Positions 1 to 8,684 of a DNA stretch of 28,069 bases are shown one piece after another. Below the pieces are notes generated by a model. That model was not told the origin of the DNA. It worked only from the letters and a program-made list of their open reading frames with translations, and ran no database searches. This DNA is from Zymomonas sp. GTDB taxonomy: Bacteria > Pseudomonadota > Alphaproteobacteria > Sphingomonadales > Sphingomonadaceae. Every line of letters begins with the position of its first letter. The first letter of the stretch is position 1. The stretch covers positions 1 through 28,069 of the forward strand of contig JAIYAJ010000442.1 in assembly GCA_027489105.1 (NCBI GenBank), read 5' to 3'. A program made the translations under genes and the position numbers.

Positions 1-569
1 AACAGGATCAGCGCGAGATTGTGCCGGGCCGCATCGAACTCCGGAGCCAGTTCGAGAGCCCGGCGCAGCAATGTCTCGGCGTCGCGGTAGCGGCCGATGC
101 GACCCGCCACTTCGGCCAGCATCCGGATCGCGGCTATGTCTGTCGGACGTTCGCGCAGCGTCTGCCGCAGCAGGGCTTCCGCCTTAGGAATATCGTTGGT
201 GACGAGCGCGTGTCCTGCCTCGATCAGGCGCGGATCGGTTGCGGCTGCCGCCAGTTCGCGAGCGGTAGCGGCCTGCGCGGCGGCATCGTCCCCGGCGGCG
301 CGCTGGAGGTCGGCGATCATCCGCCAGGCGGGGGCATGGTTCGGCACCTGCGCAACAAGACGATGGGCTGCCGCAAGCGCGCCGTCCGGATCGCCGGCGC
401 GCTGGCACGCCTGGGCCAGAAGCAGCAGGGCATCGGGTTGGCGCGGGATGACCTTCAATATCTCGCGGGCCTGTTCGGCGGCCATGGCGGGCGCGTCGCC
501 GAGCATGCGGCGAGCATGGCCCAACGCCGTTTCGAGATTGGACGTCGTCGCTGTGGCCCCTGAACCCAC
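1..569 (-). CDS. Tetratricopeptide-repeat protein, N-terminal part (runs off the left edge)
   Basis: The minus-strand frame is open from about 569 to the window edge and reads as helical TPR-like units: alternating small and large residues (A, L, R, E) with spacing such as ALxLLAQAxQRAGD, ALxxAHRLVAQVPNHAPAW, and, near the edge, AETLLRRALELAPEFDAARHN. The last of these is a classic TPR pattern of about 34 residues. About 189 residues are visible and no catalytic domain is in view. TPR proteins are scaffolds, and in sphingomonads a TPR array is often the N-terminal half of a TPR-sulfotransferase, but the window cannot show that. The start is uncertain. There is no ATG near the 5' end of this frame, and a GTG at 569 with a purine-rich GCGGGG upstream is my choice; internal ATGs near 490 are alternatives. 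It is divergent from the amidohydrolase gene. Confidence 0.7.
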   Translation of the reverse strand, partial: MGSGATATTSNLETALGHARRMLGDAPAMAAEQAREILKVIPRQPDALLLLAQACQRAGDPDGALAAAHRLVAQVPNHAPAWRMIADLQRAAGDDAAAQAATARELAAAATDPRLIEAGHALVTNDIPKAEALLRQTLRERPTDIAAIRMLAEVAGRIGRYRDAETLLRRALELAPEFDAARHNLALIL

Positions 570-703
570 GCATTGCCCCGCAAGCTTTAGAGACGACAGA
601 AGAAACCGGTGCGGGGGGAGTGTCAACAAGGATGTTAGCTGTTGCGGAACGCGGTTCGTCGCCGCACAAGGCCGTGATGCAAAAGACACAGTCAGGGAGA
701 TCG

Positions 704-2047
704 ATGATGCGTCACGCCTTGTTCGCCGGAGCCGCGGCAATCCTGCTTTCGGTGGCCGGTCCGGCTGCGGCGCAGGAAGCGAAGCTGGTCGCGATCAAGG
801 CCGGACGGCTCGTCGATACCGCCAAGGGCGTGGTGCTGACCGATCAGGTCATCCTGGTTTCCGGCGCCAAGGTCATGGCGGTGGGCCCGGCGGCTTCGAC
901 GGCGATTCCGGCCGGGGCGGCGATGATCGATCTGTCGGGCAAGACGGTCTATCCGGGCCTGATCGACACGCATACCCATGTGACGGGCGATCCCACGACC
1001 AGCCCCTATGAAAGCTACCATCTGTCGGTTCCGCGTCAGGCGGTGACCGGCGCCGCCAATGCCCGCAAGACGCTGCTTGCCGGCTTTACGACAATCCGCG
1101 ACGTCGGTTCCTCGGGCTATTCGGATATCGCTCTGCGCGACGGCATCGACGCGGGCGAGATCCCCGGACCGCATATCTTCGCCTCGGGTCCCGCTCTGGG
1201 CATCACGGGCGGGCATTGCGACGATAATCATCTGGCGCCCGAATATAGATATGAGGAGGAGGGCGTAGCCAATGGCGCCGATGCGGTGCGCGCTGCCGTG
1301 CGGCGCAACATCAAATATGGCGCAGACCATATCAAATATTGCGGCACCGGCGGCGTTTTCTCGCGCGGAGACAAGCCGGGCGCGCAGCAATATACGCAAG
1401 AGGAAGCCAACGCGCTGATCGCCGAGGCCCATCTGCACGACCGCCCCGTCGCGGTGCACGCGCATGGTGCCGACGGCATCAAGGTGGCGATCCGCGCCGG
1501 CGCGGACTCGATCGAACATGCCAGCCTGATCGACGACGAAGGGCTGAAGATGGCCAAGGCCGCTGGAACGGTCCTGTCGATGGACATCTACAACACCGAA
1601 TATACCCAGTCGGAGGGGCGCAAGAATGGCGTGCCTGAGGAATCGCTGCAGAAGGATCGCGACATCGGCGATATCCAGCGGGAGAATTTCCGCAAGGCGG
1701 TGAAGATGGGCATCAAGCTCAGCTACGGCACCGACGCCGGTGTCTATCCCAATGGCGACAATGCGCGGCAGGCGGCAATCATGGCGCGTTACGGTATGAC
1801 GCCCATGCAGGTGCTGCAGTCGGCAACGGTGGTGGGCGCGGCGCTGGTGCGCAAGCCGACGACGCTCGGTCAGATCGCGCCGGGCTTCTCGGCCGACATC
1901 GTTGCGGTCGACGCCGATCCGCTGGCCGATATCCGTGCGATCGAGAAGCCCAGCTTCGTGATGAAGCAGGGCGACGTCTATCTGGGCGACGCCGCGATCT
2001 GCGCGGCTTCGCCGTCGCGCTGGGGCTGCGCCGCACCCGCGCGCTGA
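704..2047 (+). CDS. Secreted metal-dependent amidohydrolase (imidazolonepropionase/Xaa-Pro dipeptidase-like)
   Basis: This is a complete amidohydrolase-superfamily TIM-barrel enzyme of 447 residues. A signal peptide (MMRHALFAGAAAILLSVAGP then AAAQ) directs it to the periplasm. The metal-site set is complete: H90 and H92 in DTHTHV, a candidate carboxylated lysine K211 in HIKYCGTGG, H252/H254 in VHAHG, H272 in IEHAS, and D344 in GTDAGV. The C-terminal beta-sandwich segment (IAPGFSADIVAVDADPL) is typical of the family. Relatives of this subgroup include bacterial Xaa-Arg/Lys and Xaa-Pro dipeptidases, so peptide or cyclic-amide hydrolysis is the best guess; the substrate cannot be read from sequence. 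The start at 704 (or the adjacent ATG at 707) is chosen because AGGGAG at 694-699 is a good ribosome site and the signal peptide then begins at residue 1. An in-frame GTG at 620 and an ATG at 632 are less likely. Confidence 0.88.
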   Translation: MMRHALFAGAAAILLSVAGPAAAQEAKLVAIKAGRLVDTAKGVVLTDQVILVSGAKVMAVGPAASTAIPAGAAMIDLSGKTVYPGLIDTHTHVTGDPTTSPYESYHLSVPRQAVTGAANARKTLLAGFTTIRDVGSSGYSDIALRDGIDAGEIPGPHIFASGPALGITGGHCDDNHLAPEYRYEEEGVANGADAVRAAVRRNIKYGADHIKYCGTGGVFSRGDKPGAQQYTQEEANALIAEAHLHDRPVAVHAHGADGIKVAIRAGADSIEHASLIDDEGLKMAKAAGTVLSMDIYNTEYTQSEGRKNGVPEESLQKDRDIGDIQRENFRKAVKMGIKLSYGTDAGVYPNGDNARQAAIMARYGMTPMQVLQSATVVGAALVRKPTTLGQIAPGFSADIVAVDADPLADIRAIEKPSFVMKQGDVYLGDAAICAASPSRWGCAAPAR

Positions 2048-2061
2048 GCGGGTGTTGCACC

Positions 2062-2091
2062 CGGCGCGACGCTTTTCCGGGCGTCGCGCCG
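2062..2091 (+). terminator. Perfect 11-bp hairpin after the amidohydrolase gene
   Basis: CGGCGCGACGC (2062-2072) and GCGTCGCGCCG (2081-2091) are perfect inverted repeats around the eight-base loop TTTTCCGG, starting 14 bases after the amidohydrolase stop. No T-run follows, so it is not a textbook intrinsic terminator. It may still stop or stabilise the upstream transcript and separate it from the phytate operon. Confidence 0.55.
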
Positions 2092-2181
2092 TCGATGCAA
2101 CGAAACCGCAACAGGATCTTCATGCGCACGTCACTCTGAGAGCCGAGAGGCGCCTCCCATAGGATTTCGAGGGAGGCAGAT

Positions 2182-4998
2182 ATGTTCAGGGGTCTGTTCG
2201 GCGCGAGCCGGGCCGTCATTGCGCTCGGATTGCTGGGATCGGGTGGTGCCATGGCCGGGACCATCGTCGGGACCGTATCCGACGCGTCGGGAACGCGCGC
2301 GCTCGAAAGCGCGCAGGTTCGCATCGTAGAGCTGAAGCGCGTCGCTGAAGCCGGACGCGACGGCAGCTATCGCTTCGCCGATGTGCCCGCCGGGACCTAC
2401 ACGATCGAGGCACGCTATGTCGGCGCGCCGACCGTCACCAGCAGTGTCGTGGTTCCCGAGAGCGGCGACGTTCGCGCCAATCTGGCGCTGGGGGGCGACG
2501 AAGCTGGGTCGATCATCGTCATCGGCCAACTGGCGAACCAGGCGAGCACATTGTCGCGCCAGCGCGCCGCCGACGGCGTCGAGAGCGTCCTCACCCGCGA
2601 TGCGATCGGCCAGTTTCCGGACCAGAATGTAGCGGAGTCGCTGCGGCGTCTGCCGGGCATCAATATCCTGAACGATCAGGGCGAAGGCCGCTTCGTCTCG
2701 ATTCGCGGCCTCGACCCCGAGCTCAACGCCTCGACGGTCAACGGCGTGCGGCTTCCGGCACCGGAATCGGACGTCCGCTCGGTCGCGCTCGACGTGATTT
2801 CCAGCGACATCATCGAATCGATCGAGGTGCGCAAGTCGCTCACCCCCGACATGGACGCCGATACGATCGGCGGCTCGATCGACATCAAGACGACCAGTGC
2901 CTTCGACCGCAAGAAGGACCTCTACAAGATTTCGGCCGAGGGCAGCTATAATGAGCTGACCGACAAGACCTCACCCAAGGGCAGCCTCGACTTCTCGACC
3001 CGGATCGGCGAGGATTTCGGGATTTCCGGCGGCCTGTCTTATTATCGCCGCCGCTTCGCGACCGACAATATGGAGATGGATGGCTGGGACATCGACGATG
3101 CCGGCAACGCCTATGCCGATACCGTCGAATATCGCGACTATGACGTCACGCGGAAGCGCATCAGCGCGTCGCTGTCGTTCGACGTGCGCGTCGGCGATTA
3201 CACCAAGCTTTATGCCCGCGGCCTCTACAGCCAGTTCGACGACCAGGAATATCGCCGCCGCCTGATTTTCGAGATGGACGAAGCACCGAGCAGCAGCACC
3301 GCCAATGGCGCGACCTTCCTGTCCGATGATGGCGAGATCAGCGTGCAGCGCGACCTGAAGGATCGCTTCGAATCGCAGAAGATCCGGACGCTGTCGCTGG
3401 GCGGCGAGACCGACACCGGCGTGTGGAAGGCCGTCTATTCGGCGAGCTGGGCCAAGTCTTCGGAGCGCGAGAATGGCTCGATCGATCCGGTCGTGTTCGA
3501 GCGCAAGTTCGAGGATCCCGGCGAGTTCGGCGTCGCCTTCGACTACAGCCGTCCGAAGTTTACCGGTTACAGCATCACCACGGGGCAGACCGCATTTCTC
3601 GACCCCTCGGAATATGAGTTCGACAAGGTCGAGCGTACGACGCTGAGCGATTCCAAGGACGAGGAATTCGCGATCAAGGGTGATCTGTCGCGTGAGTTCG
3701 CGATGGAGAACGGCGTCTTCACGCTGCAGGCGGGCGGCAAGCAGCGCTGGCGCAAGAAGAGCTACAACGCGCAATTCGACATATATGATGGATATCCAAC
3801 CGACCTGACGCTCGAGGACTTCCTTGGCGAGCAGGACTATGGGCTGGCGTCGATCGATCCCGTTCCGGCCAAGCGCAGCTTCCGCCGCTTCTTCTCGAAC
3901 AATCTCGGCGCGTTCGAGCTCAATGACCTCGATACCATCCAGGCGTCGGCGGAGTCCGACTACAGCGTCCGCGAGGACATCACCGCCGGCTATCTGCTTG
4001 GTCGCTGGGACAGCGCGAAGCTGCGTCTGATCGGCGGCGTCCGCGTCGAGCGCACCCGCAACCGGATCGGCGGCAACCAGGTCACGCTGGTGGCCGAGGG
4101 CGAGGAATTCGGCGGCGTCACGGTCGATGAGGACAGTGTGTTCGTCGACGCGCAGACCTTCAAGCGGACTTACACCGACTGGCTGCCGAGCTTCACGGTT
4201 CGCTATGAGCCGGTCCGCAACCTTGTCCTGCGTGCGGCCGGCTATAAGAGCCTCGTCCGCCCGAAACTGTCGCAGCTCGCGCCGCGTGCGATCATCGAGG
4301 ACAATGAGGGCGAGTTCGGCAATCCCGCGCTCAAGCCCTACAAGGCCTGGAATGGCGATCTGGCCGTCGAATATTATTTCGGCCGCAACGCCGCGATCAC
4401 CGCGGGTGTCTTCTACAAGAATATCAAGGATTATGTCGTCGAGGTCGTCAATCAGGACGTCCCCTATAATGGCCTGATCCTCGACGAGGCGACCACCTTC
4501 GCCAATGGTCCGAAGGCGACGGTCAAGGGCTTCGAGTTCAGCTACAGCCAGGCCTATACCTCGCTGCCGGCGCCGTTCGACGGGCTGCTGACCCAGATCA
4601 ACTATACCTATACCGACGCGAAGGGGCGCGTGTTCACCGATGGCGACATCACCGACCCGCGCCGCATCCCGCTGCCGGCTTCGTCCAAGCACACCTTCAA
4701 CGTCGTGATCGGCTATGAGAAGGGCCCGCTCAGCCTGCGCGCGGCCGGCACCTTCCGCGACAAATATCTCGACGAGCTGGGCGACGATGCGACCACCGAC
4801 CGCTATGTTTCCAATCACTTCCAGCTGGATCTGAGCGGAAAATATCGGATCACCGACAATATCCGCATGTTCGCCGAATGGGTCAACGTGTTCGACCGAC
4901 CCTATTTCGCCTATCAGAATCTCGACGACCGTCGCCGGCTCCTGCAATATGAAGAATATAGCTGGACGGCGAAGTTCGGCGTGACGGCAAGCTTCTGA
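2182..4998 (+). CDS. TonB-dependent receptor with N-terminal carboxypeptidase-regulatory-like domain (phytate operon)
   Basis: This 938-residue outer-membrane transporter belongs to the large Caulobacter/Xanthomonas type. The order is: signal peptide (about residues 1-26), a beta-sandwich carboxypeptidase-regulatory-like domain (about 27-110; GTIVGTVSDASG through GSYRFADVPAGTYTIEARYVG), a short IIVIG element that could act as TonB box (about 112-116), the plug (about 125-240, with FPDQNVAESLRRLPGI, FVSIRGL and GGSIDIKTT), then a 22-strand-type barrel ending in an aromatic residue (TAKFGVTASF). GAGGGAGG just upstream of 2182 supports the start. Its stop overlaps the start of the phytase gene by one base (TGATG), so the two are translationally coupled. 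That pairing suggests import of phytate or of its lower inositol phosphates, which is inference. The N-terminal extension may contact substrate or a periplasmic partner. Confidence 0.92.
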   Translation: MFRGLFGASRAVIALGLLGSGGAMAGTIVGTVSDASGTRALESAQVRIVELKRVAEAGRDGSYRFADVPAGTYTIEARYVGAPTVTSSVVVPESGDVRANLALGGDEAGSIIVIGQLANQASTLSRQRAADGVESVLTRDAIGQFPDQNVAESLRRLPGINILNDQGEGRFVSIRGLDPELNASTVNGVRLPAPESDVRSVALDVISSDIIESIEVRKSLTPDMDADTIGGSIDIKTTSAFDRKKDLYKISAEGSYNELTDKTSPKGSLDFSTRIGEDFGISGGLSYYRRRFATDNMEMDGWDIDDAGNAYADTVEYRDYDVTRKRISASLSFDVRVGDYTKLYARGLYSQFDDQEYRRRLIFEMDEAPSSSTANGATFLSDDGEISVQRDLKDRFESQKIRTLSLGGETDTGVWKAVYSASWAKSSERENGSIDPVVFERKFEDPGEFGVAFDYSRPKFTGYSITTGQTAFLDPSEYEFDKVERTTLSDSKDEEFAIKGDLSREFAMENGVFTLQAGGKQRWRKKSYNAQFDIYDGYPTDLTLEDFLGEQDYGLASIDPVPAKRSFRRFFSNNLGAFELNDLDTIQASAESDYSVREDITAGYLLGRWDSAKLRLIGGVRVERTRNRIGGNQVTLVAEGEEFGGVTVDEDSVFVDAQTFKRTYTDWLPSFTVRYEPVRNLVLRAAGYKSLVRPKLSQLAPRAIIEDNEGEFGNPALKPYKAWNGDLAVEYYFGRNAAITAGVFYKNIKDYVVEVVNQDVPYNGLILDEATTFANGPKATVKGFEFSYSQAYTSLPAPFDGLLTQINYTYTDAKGRVFTDGDITDPRRIPLPASSKHTFNVVIGYEKGPLSLRAAGTFRDKYLDELGDDATTDRYVSNHFQLDLSGKYRITDNIRMFAEWVNVFDRPYFAYQNLDDRRRLLQYEEYSWTAKFGVTASF

Positions 4999-6059
4999 TG
5001 CGCGGTTTCAGCCTAGCCTTGGTAGTCCCGCTACTGGCGGGATGCGCGGCGCGGGAAATCCCGGTCGAGCAGCGCATCGCGATGGCGGCTCCCGCCGCGA
5101 CGGTCACCGCCAAGAGCGAGACCGTGCCGGTGGGGACGTCGAACGCCGATGCGGCCGACGATCCCGCCATCTGGCGCAACCCGGCATCCCCGGCGGACAG
5201 CCTGATCGTCGGAACCGACAAGAAGGCGGGGCTCTATGTCTACGGGCTCGACGGGAAGAGCCGGGACTTCGTCGATGCGGGCCGGGTCAACAATGTCGAC
5301 CTGCGCGATGGCGTGGCGATGCCGGGTGGACCGGGCGTGCTGGTCGTCGCCAGCGATCGCAACGACGTCACCCAGGCAAAGCTCGCGCTGTTCCGGCTCG
5401 ATACTGGCACCGCCAAGCTGACCCCGCTCGGAACGCTCGCGGCCGGCAGTGGCGAGGCTTATGGCGTCTGCCTTTATCGCGAGGGGATCGTCCTGCACGC
5501 CTTCATCGTGTTGAAGGACGGCACGATAAACCAGGTCGCGATCGACGCCAGTGGCGCCCAACCGACGGGCCGCATCGTCCGCACGATGAAGCTCGGCACC
5601 CAGTCGGAGGGTTGCGCCGTCGACGATCGCTCCGGTCGGCTCTATGTCGCCGAGGAGGATGTCGGCCTGTGGCGTTTCGACGCCCATGCTGCCGGCTCGA
5701 CGGCGCCGGTCAAGGTTGCCGCTGCGGACGGGCGCAACATCGTGGCGGACGCCGAGGGTGTAGCTATAGCTGCGATCGGCGCCGACCAGGGCTATGTGCT
5801 CGTATCGAGCCAGGGCGACAATGCCTACGCCGTGTATCGCCTGTCCGACGACAGCTATGTCGGCCGCTTCCGGATTGCGCGCGGTTCGGTTGGTTCGGTC
5901 GAGGAAACCGACGGCATTGACCTGATGCTGGGCGACTTCGGACCGGATTATCCGGGCGGCCTGTTCGTCGCGCAGGACGGCCACAATGATGGCCGGGCGC
6001 AGAATTTCAAGCTGCTTGCCTGGCGTGACATCGCGGCCGCGCTTGGGCTGACCGACTGA
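4998..6059 (+). CDS. phy: Beta-propeller phytase, lipoprotein
   Basis: This is a 353-residue beta-propeller (alkaline, Ca-dependent) phytase, which removes phosphate from myo-inositol hexakisphosphate. Family hallmarks are all present: ADDPAIWRNP, LIVGTDKKAGLYVYGLDGK, NNVDLRDG, RLYVAEEDVGLWRFDA, ADAEGVAIAAIG, VSSQGDNAYAVYRL, VEETDGIDLM, and GLFVAQDGHNDGRAQNFKL followed by AWRDIA. The acidic residues in these motifs are the usual calcium and phosphate ligands. The N-terminus is a lipoprotein signal (LLAGC, Cys16), so the enzyme should be anchored to a membrane facing the periplasm or the outside. Gene and receptor overlap by one base. The phytase ends only four bases before the convergent M20 gene, with no visible terminator. 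The family call is secure; which products (InsP4, InsP3) it leaves is not visible. Confidence 0.93.
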   Translation: MRGFSLALVVPLLAGCAAREIPVEQRIAMAAPAATVTAKSETVPVGTSNADAADDPAIWRNPASPADSLIVGTDKKAGLYVYGLDGKSRDFVDAGRVNNVDLRDGVAMPGGPGVLVVASDRNDVTQAKLALFRLDTGTAKLTPLGTLAAGSGEAYGVCLYREGIVLHAFIVLKDGTINQVAIDASGAQPTGRIVRTMKLGTQSEGCAVDDRSGRLYVAEEDVGLWRFDAHAAGSTAPVKVAAADGRNIVADAEGVAIAAIGADQGYVLVSSQGDNAYAVYRLSDDSYVGRFRIARGSVGSVEETDGIDLMLGDFGPDYPGGLFVAQDGHNDGRAQNFKLLAWRDIAAALGLTD

Positions 6060-6063
6060 CGGC

Positions 6064-7287
6064 TTAGAGGGTGCCGCGCTCGGCGAGCCGCAGCATGACG
6101 AGCGTCGAGAGCATCGCCCGTTCGGGCAGGCTCTCGACGATCAGATATTCGTCGGCCGAATGGATCGCGCCGCCGCGCACGCCCATCGTATCGACCACGG
6201 GCACCCCGCAGGCGGCGATGTTGTTGCCGTCGCAGACCCCGCCGCTCGGGCGGTGGCCGATCGGCCGACCCAGCAGCGCGGCGCTGTCCTCGACCAGCGC
6301 GAACAGTCTCTCGGCTTTCGCGTCGAGCGGCTTGGGCGGCCGGCCGAAGCTGCCGTGGCGATGGATCGACACCCCGTGCGCGGCCTCGACCTCGGCGATG
6401 ATCGCGGCCATCAATGCCTCGGCGTCACGCTGGTCTTCGGGCAGGGCGGGACGGAGATTGACGCGCAGCACGGCGCGGTCGGGGACCATGTTGTTCGGCC
6501 CGCCACCGTCGATCTTTGCGGGATTGATCGACAGGCCCGGCCGCCTCGCCTGATAGAGCCGCAGCGCCAGATCGGCAGCGGCGACGACCGCATTGCGGCC
6601 ATCCTCGGGATTGCGGCCGGCATGGGCCGACCGGCCGCTGACGATCAACGAGAAGTTGCCGCTGCCGGGCCGGGCGCCTGCCAGCGTACCGTCGGGCAGG
6701 GCGGAGGGTTCATAGGTCAGTGCGGCAAGCTTGCCCTGCGCGGCGCGCGCGATCAGCGCGGCGGAGCCGGGCGATCCGATCTCCTCGTCGGAATTGATCA
6801 CGACCTCATAGCCGATACGGTCGCGCAGGGGGGACGCCTCGACGCCGCACAGTGCCGCCAGCATCACCGCTATGCCGCCCTTCATATCGGCGACGCCGGG
6901 GCCGTTGAGGACAGAACCGCCTTCCAGATCGGTCAACGTCTGGAAGGGGTGATCGACCGCAAAGACCGTATCCATATGGCCTGTAAGGATGAGCTGGACG
7001 GGGGCTTCCGGCCGAACCCGCAGATGGAGGTGGCGGCCATAGGCGACCGGCCGCACCGATCCGCTGCTGTCGACATTCTCGCCGGGCACTGCCTCGACGA
7101 GATCGAGTGCGCCCGGCAGGATCGCGAAGGCATCGGCGAGCAGTGACGCCTGCATGGCGAGTCCCTCAAGATTGCGCGACCCGCTGTTGATGCTGCTCCA
7201 CTGCTGCACCTGCGCCAGCATCGGCGCGGCGGCGGCGACCTCCAGCGCCGCGCGGTGCGCCGCGACGATGGCAGCGCCCTCGCTCAC
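6064..7287 (-). CDS. M20 family metallohydrolase, carboxypeptidase G2-like; candidate N-succinylglutamate desuccinylase
   Basis: This is a 407-residue M20 di-zinc hydrolase. Visible ligands and catalytic residues are H104 and D106 (GHMDTV), bridging D134 (GVADMKGG), catalytic E168 with E169 (NSDEEIGS) and H376 (AIHSADEY), plus the dimer-domain SAHAGRNPEDGRNAV motif. The pattern YEPSALPDG...PGSGNF and the NSDEE box resemble carboxypeptidase G2, which releases glutamate from N-acylglutamates. The gene is last in the arginine succinyltransferase operon. Its GTG start at 7287 overlaps the astD stop (GTGA), so it is cotranslated with astD. Classical AstE, an unrelated M14-type desuccinylase, is absent from the operon. 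I therefore propose that this enzyme splits N-succinylglutamate into succinate and glutamate; that is inference. A longer reading that starts at 7503 lies inside astD and is rejected. Confidence 0.88.
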   Translation of the reverse strand: MSEGAAIVAAHRAALEVAAAAPMLAQVQQWSSINSGSRNLEGLAMQASLLADAFAILPGALDLVEAVPGENVDSSGSVRPVAYGRHLHLRVRPEAPVQLILTGHMDTVFAVDHPFQTLTDLEGGSVLNGPGVADMKGGIAVMLAALCGVEASPLRDRIGYEVVINSDEEIGSPGSAALIARAAQGKLAALTYEPSALPDGTLAGARPGSGNFSLIVSGRSAHAGRNPEDGRNAVVAAADLALRLYQARRPGLSINPAKIDGGGPNNMVPDRAVLRVNLRPALPEDQRDAEALMAAIIAEVEAAHGVSIHRHGSFGRPPKPLDAKAERLFALVEDSAALLGRPIGHRPSGGVCDGNNIAACGVPVVDTMGVRGGAIHSADEYLIVESLPERAMLSTLVMLRLAERGTL

Positions 7288-8684
7288 AGCAACCGGTCCC
7301 CGAGTTCGGAGGTCAGGTCGATCACCGCGTCGGCCTCGAAGCTGGCCACCGGATAGGCGCAATAGTCGGCGGCGTAATAGGCGCTGGGCCGGTGGTTGCC
7401 CGACTGGCCGAGCCCGCCGAAGGGCATGTTCGCGGCAGCGCCCGTGGTCGGCCGGTTCCAGTTGACGACTCCGGCGCGCGAGCGGTGGAGGAAGCGATGC
7501 CAAAGCTCGGGATCTTCGCTCAGCAGTCCGGCCGACAGACCGAAACTGGTCGCGTTCGCCGCCTCAATCGCCGCGTCGAAATCCGGCACGCGGACGACCT
7601 GCAGGATCGGCGCGAAAATCTCCCGGTCGGGAGCGGCGATGCCCGTGACGTCGTACATGCCGGGCATGACGAAGGCTTCACTGCGATCGAGCCGCTCGAA
7701 GGGGAGGAGCGGGCGGGCGCCCAGCGCCTTGAGCGCATCGACCGCGTCGAGCGCGTTTCGTGCGGCTGCGGGCGAGATCAGCGGCCCCATATAGGGTTCG
7801 GCGGGATCGTCCCACGCCCCGATCCGCAACCGGGCCGCCAGCGTATGGACCGCCTCGATGGTGGAATCGCCTTCATGGCCCTCGGGGATGATCAGCCGCC
7901 GGGCGCAGGAGCAGCGCTGACCGGTGGTGACGAAGGCCGATTGCACGATCGCCGCCGCCATGACGTCGGGGTCGCCCCAGGCGATCAGCGGATTGTTGCC
8001 CCCCAGTTCGAGCGCAAGCACGACATGCGGACGATCCACCATCGCGCGGCGAAAATGGCGTCCGGTTTCGGCCGAACCCGTGAACAGAAGACCGTCGATG
8101 TCGGCATTGACCAGCGCCGCGCCCTGATCGCGGCCGCCCTGCACGATATGAAGGACGTCCGCCGGCACGCCCGCGTCATGGAGCGCGGCGATCATGTTCC
8201 CGCCGGTCAACGGCGCTTCCTCGGACGGCTTGAAGATGACCGCATTGCCCGCCAGCAGCGCCGGGACGATGTGGCCATTTGGCAGGTGCCCGGGGAAGTT
8301 ATAGGGCCCCAGCACCGCCATCACGCCATGGGGACGATGGCGCAGAACAGCCCGCCCGAAGCCGGTATCGGCTTGCCGGCTGCCGGCGCGCTCCGCCTGC
8401 GCCGCGATCGAAACTCCGACCTTGGCCGCCATCGAGCCGAGTTCCGCGCGGCTTTCCCAGAGAGGCTTGCCTGTTTCGCGGGAGATGTCGCGCGCGAGCG
8501 TTTCTGCGCGCTCGCTCAATATCTCGGCATAGCGTCTGAGGATCGCGATGCGGTCCTCTAGCGGCCGGTCGGCCCAGGCGGGAAGCGCCTTGCGTGCAGT
8601 CTGAACGAGCGCCGGAACCCGCTCCGGGGGCGTCGCTTCGCCTTCCCAGACGGTTTCGCCGGTGGCGGGATCCAGCGAGCGCAT
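7284..8684 (-). CDS. astD: N-succinylglutamate 5-semialdehyde dehydrogenase
   Basis: An aldehyde dehydrogenase of about 466 residues that oxidises N-succinylglutamate semialdehyde with NAD, the fourth step of the AST arginine pathway, in the cytoplasm. The catalytic glutamate is E226 in LALELGGNNPLI, and the nucleophile is C258 in GQRCSCARRL. The GQRC-CARR signature is characteristic of AstD. The NAD-binding FTGSAETG motif lies between residues 180 and 200, and FGGLGQSGNHRP is near the C-terminus. The ATG at 8684 overlaps the astA stop by one base (TGATG); a GTG one codon earlier (8687) is also possible. At its 3' end it overlaps the M20 hydrolase gene by four bases. It lies in an operon with astB and two astA genes, which supports the assignment over other ALDH families. 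Confidence 0.94.
   Translation of the reverse strand: MRSLDPATGETVWEGEATPPERVPALVQTARKALPAWADRPLEDRIAILRRYAEILSERAETLARDISRETGKPLWESRAELGSMAAKVGVSIAAQAERAGSRQADTGFGRAVLRHRPHGVMAVLGPYNFPGHLPNGHIVPALLAGNAVIFKPSEEAPLTGGNMIAALHDAGVPADVLHIVQGGRDQGAALVNADIDGLLFTGSAETGRHFRRAMVDRPHVVLALELGGNNPLIAWGDPDVMAAAIVQSAFVTTGQRCSCARRLIIPEGHEGDSTIEAVHTLAARLRIGAWDDPAEPYMGPLISPAAARNALDAVDALKALGARPLLPFERLDRSEAFVMPGMYDVTGIAAPDREIFAPILQVVRVPDFDAAIEAANATSFGLSAGLLSEDPELWHRFLHRSRAGVVNWNRPTTGAAANMPFGGLGQSGNHRPSAYYAADYCAYPVASFEADAVIDLTSELGDRLL

Noticed and set aside
2971..4947. Long open frame antisense to the TonB receptor gene (about 658 codons).
   Set aside because: It mirrors the receptor's GC-rich codon periodicity, has no recognisable domain, and lies opposite a certain gene. 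Such shadows are common at this GC content.
5885..5903. GTTC-like direct repeat inside the phytase gene, considered as a LexA box.
   Set aside because: The spacing is five bases rather than seven, and it lies inside a coding sequence.
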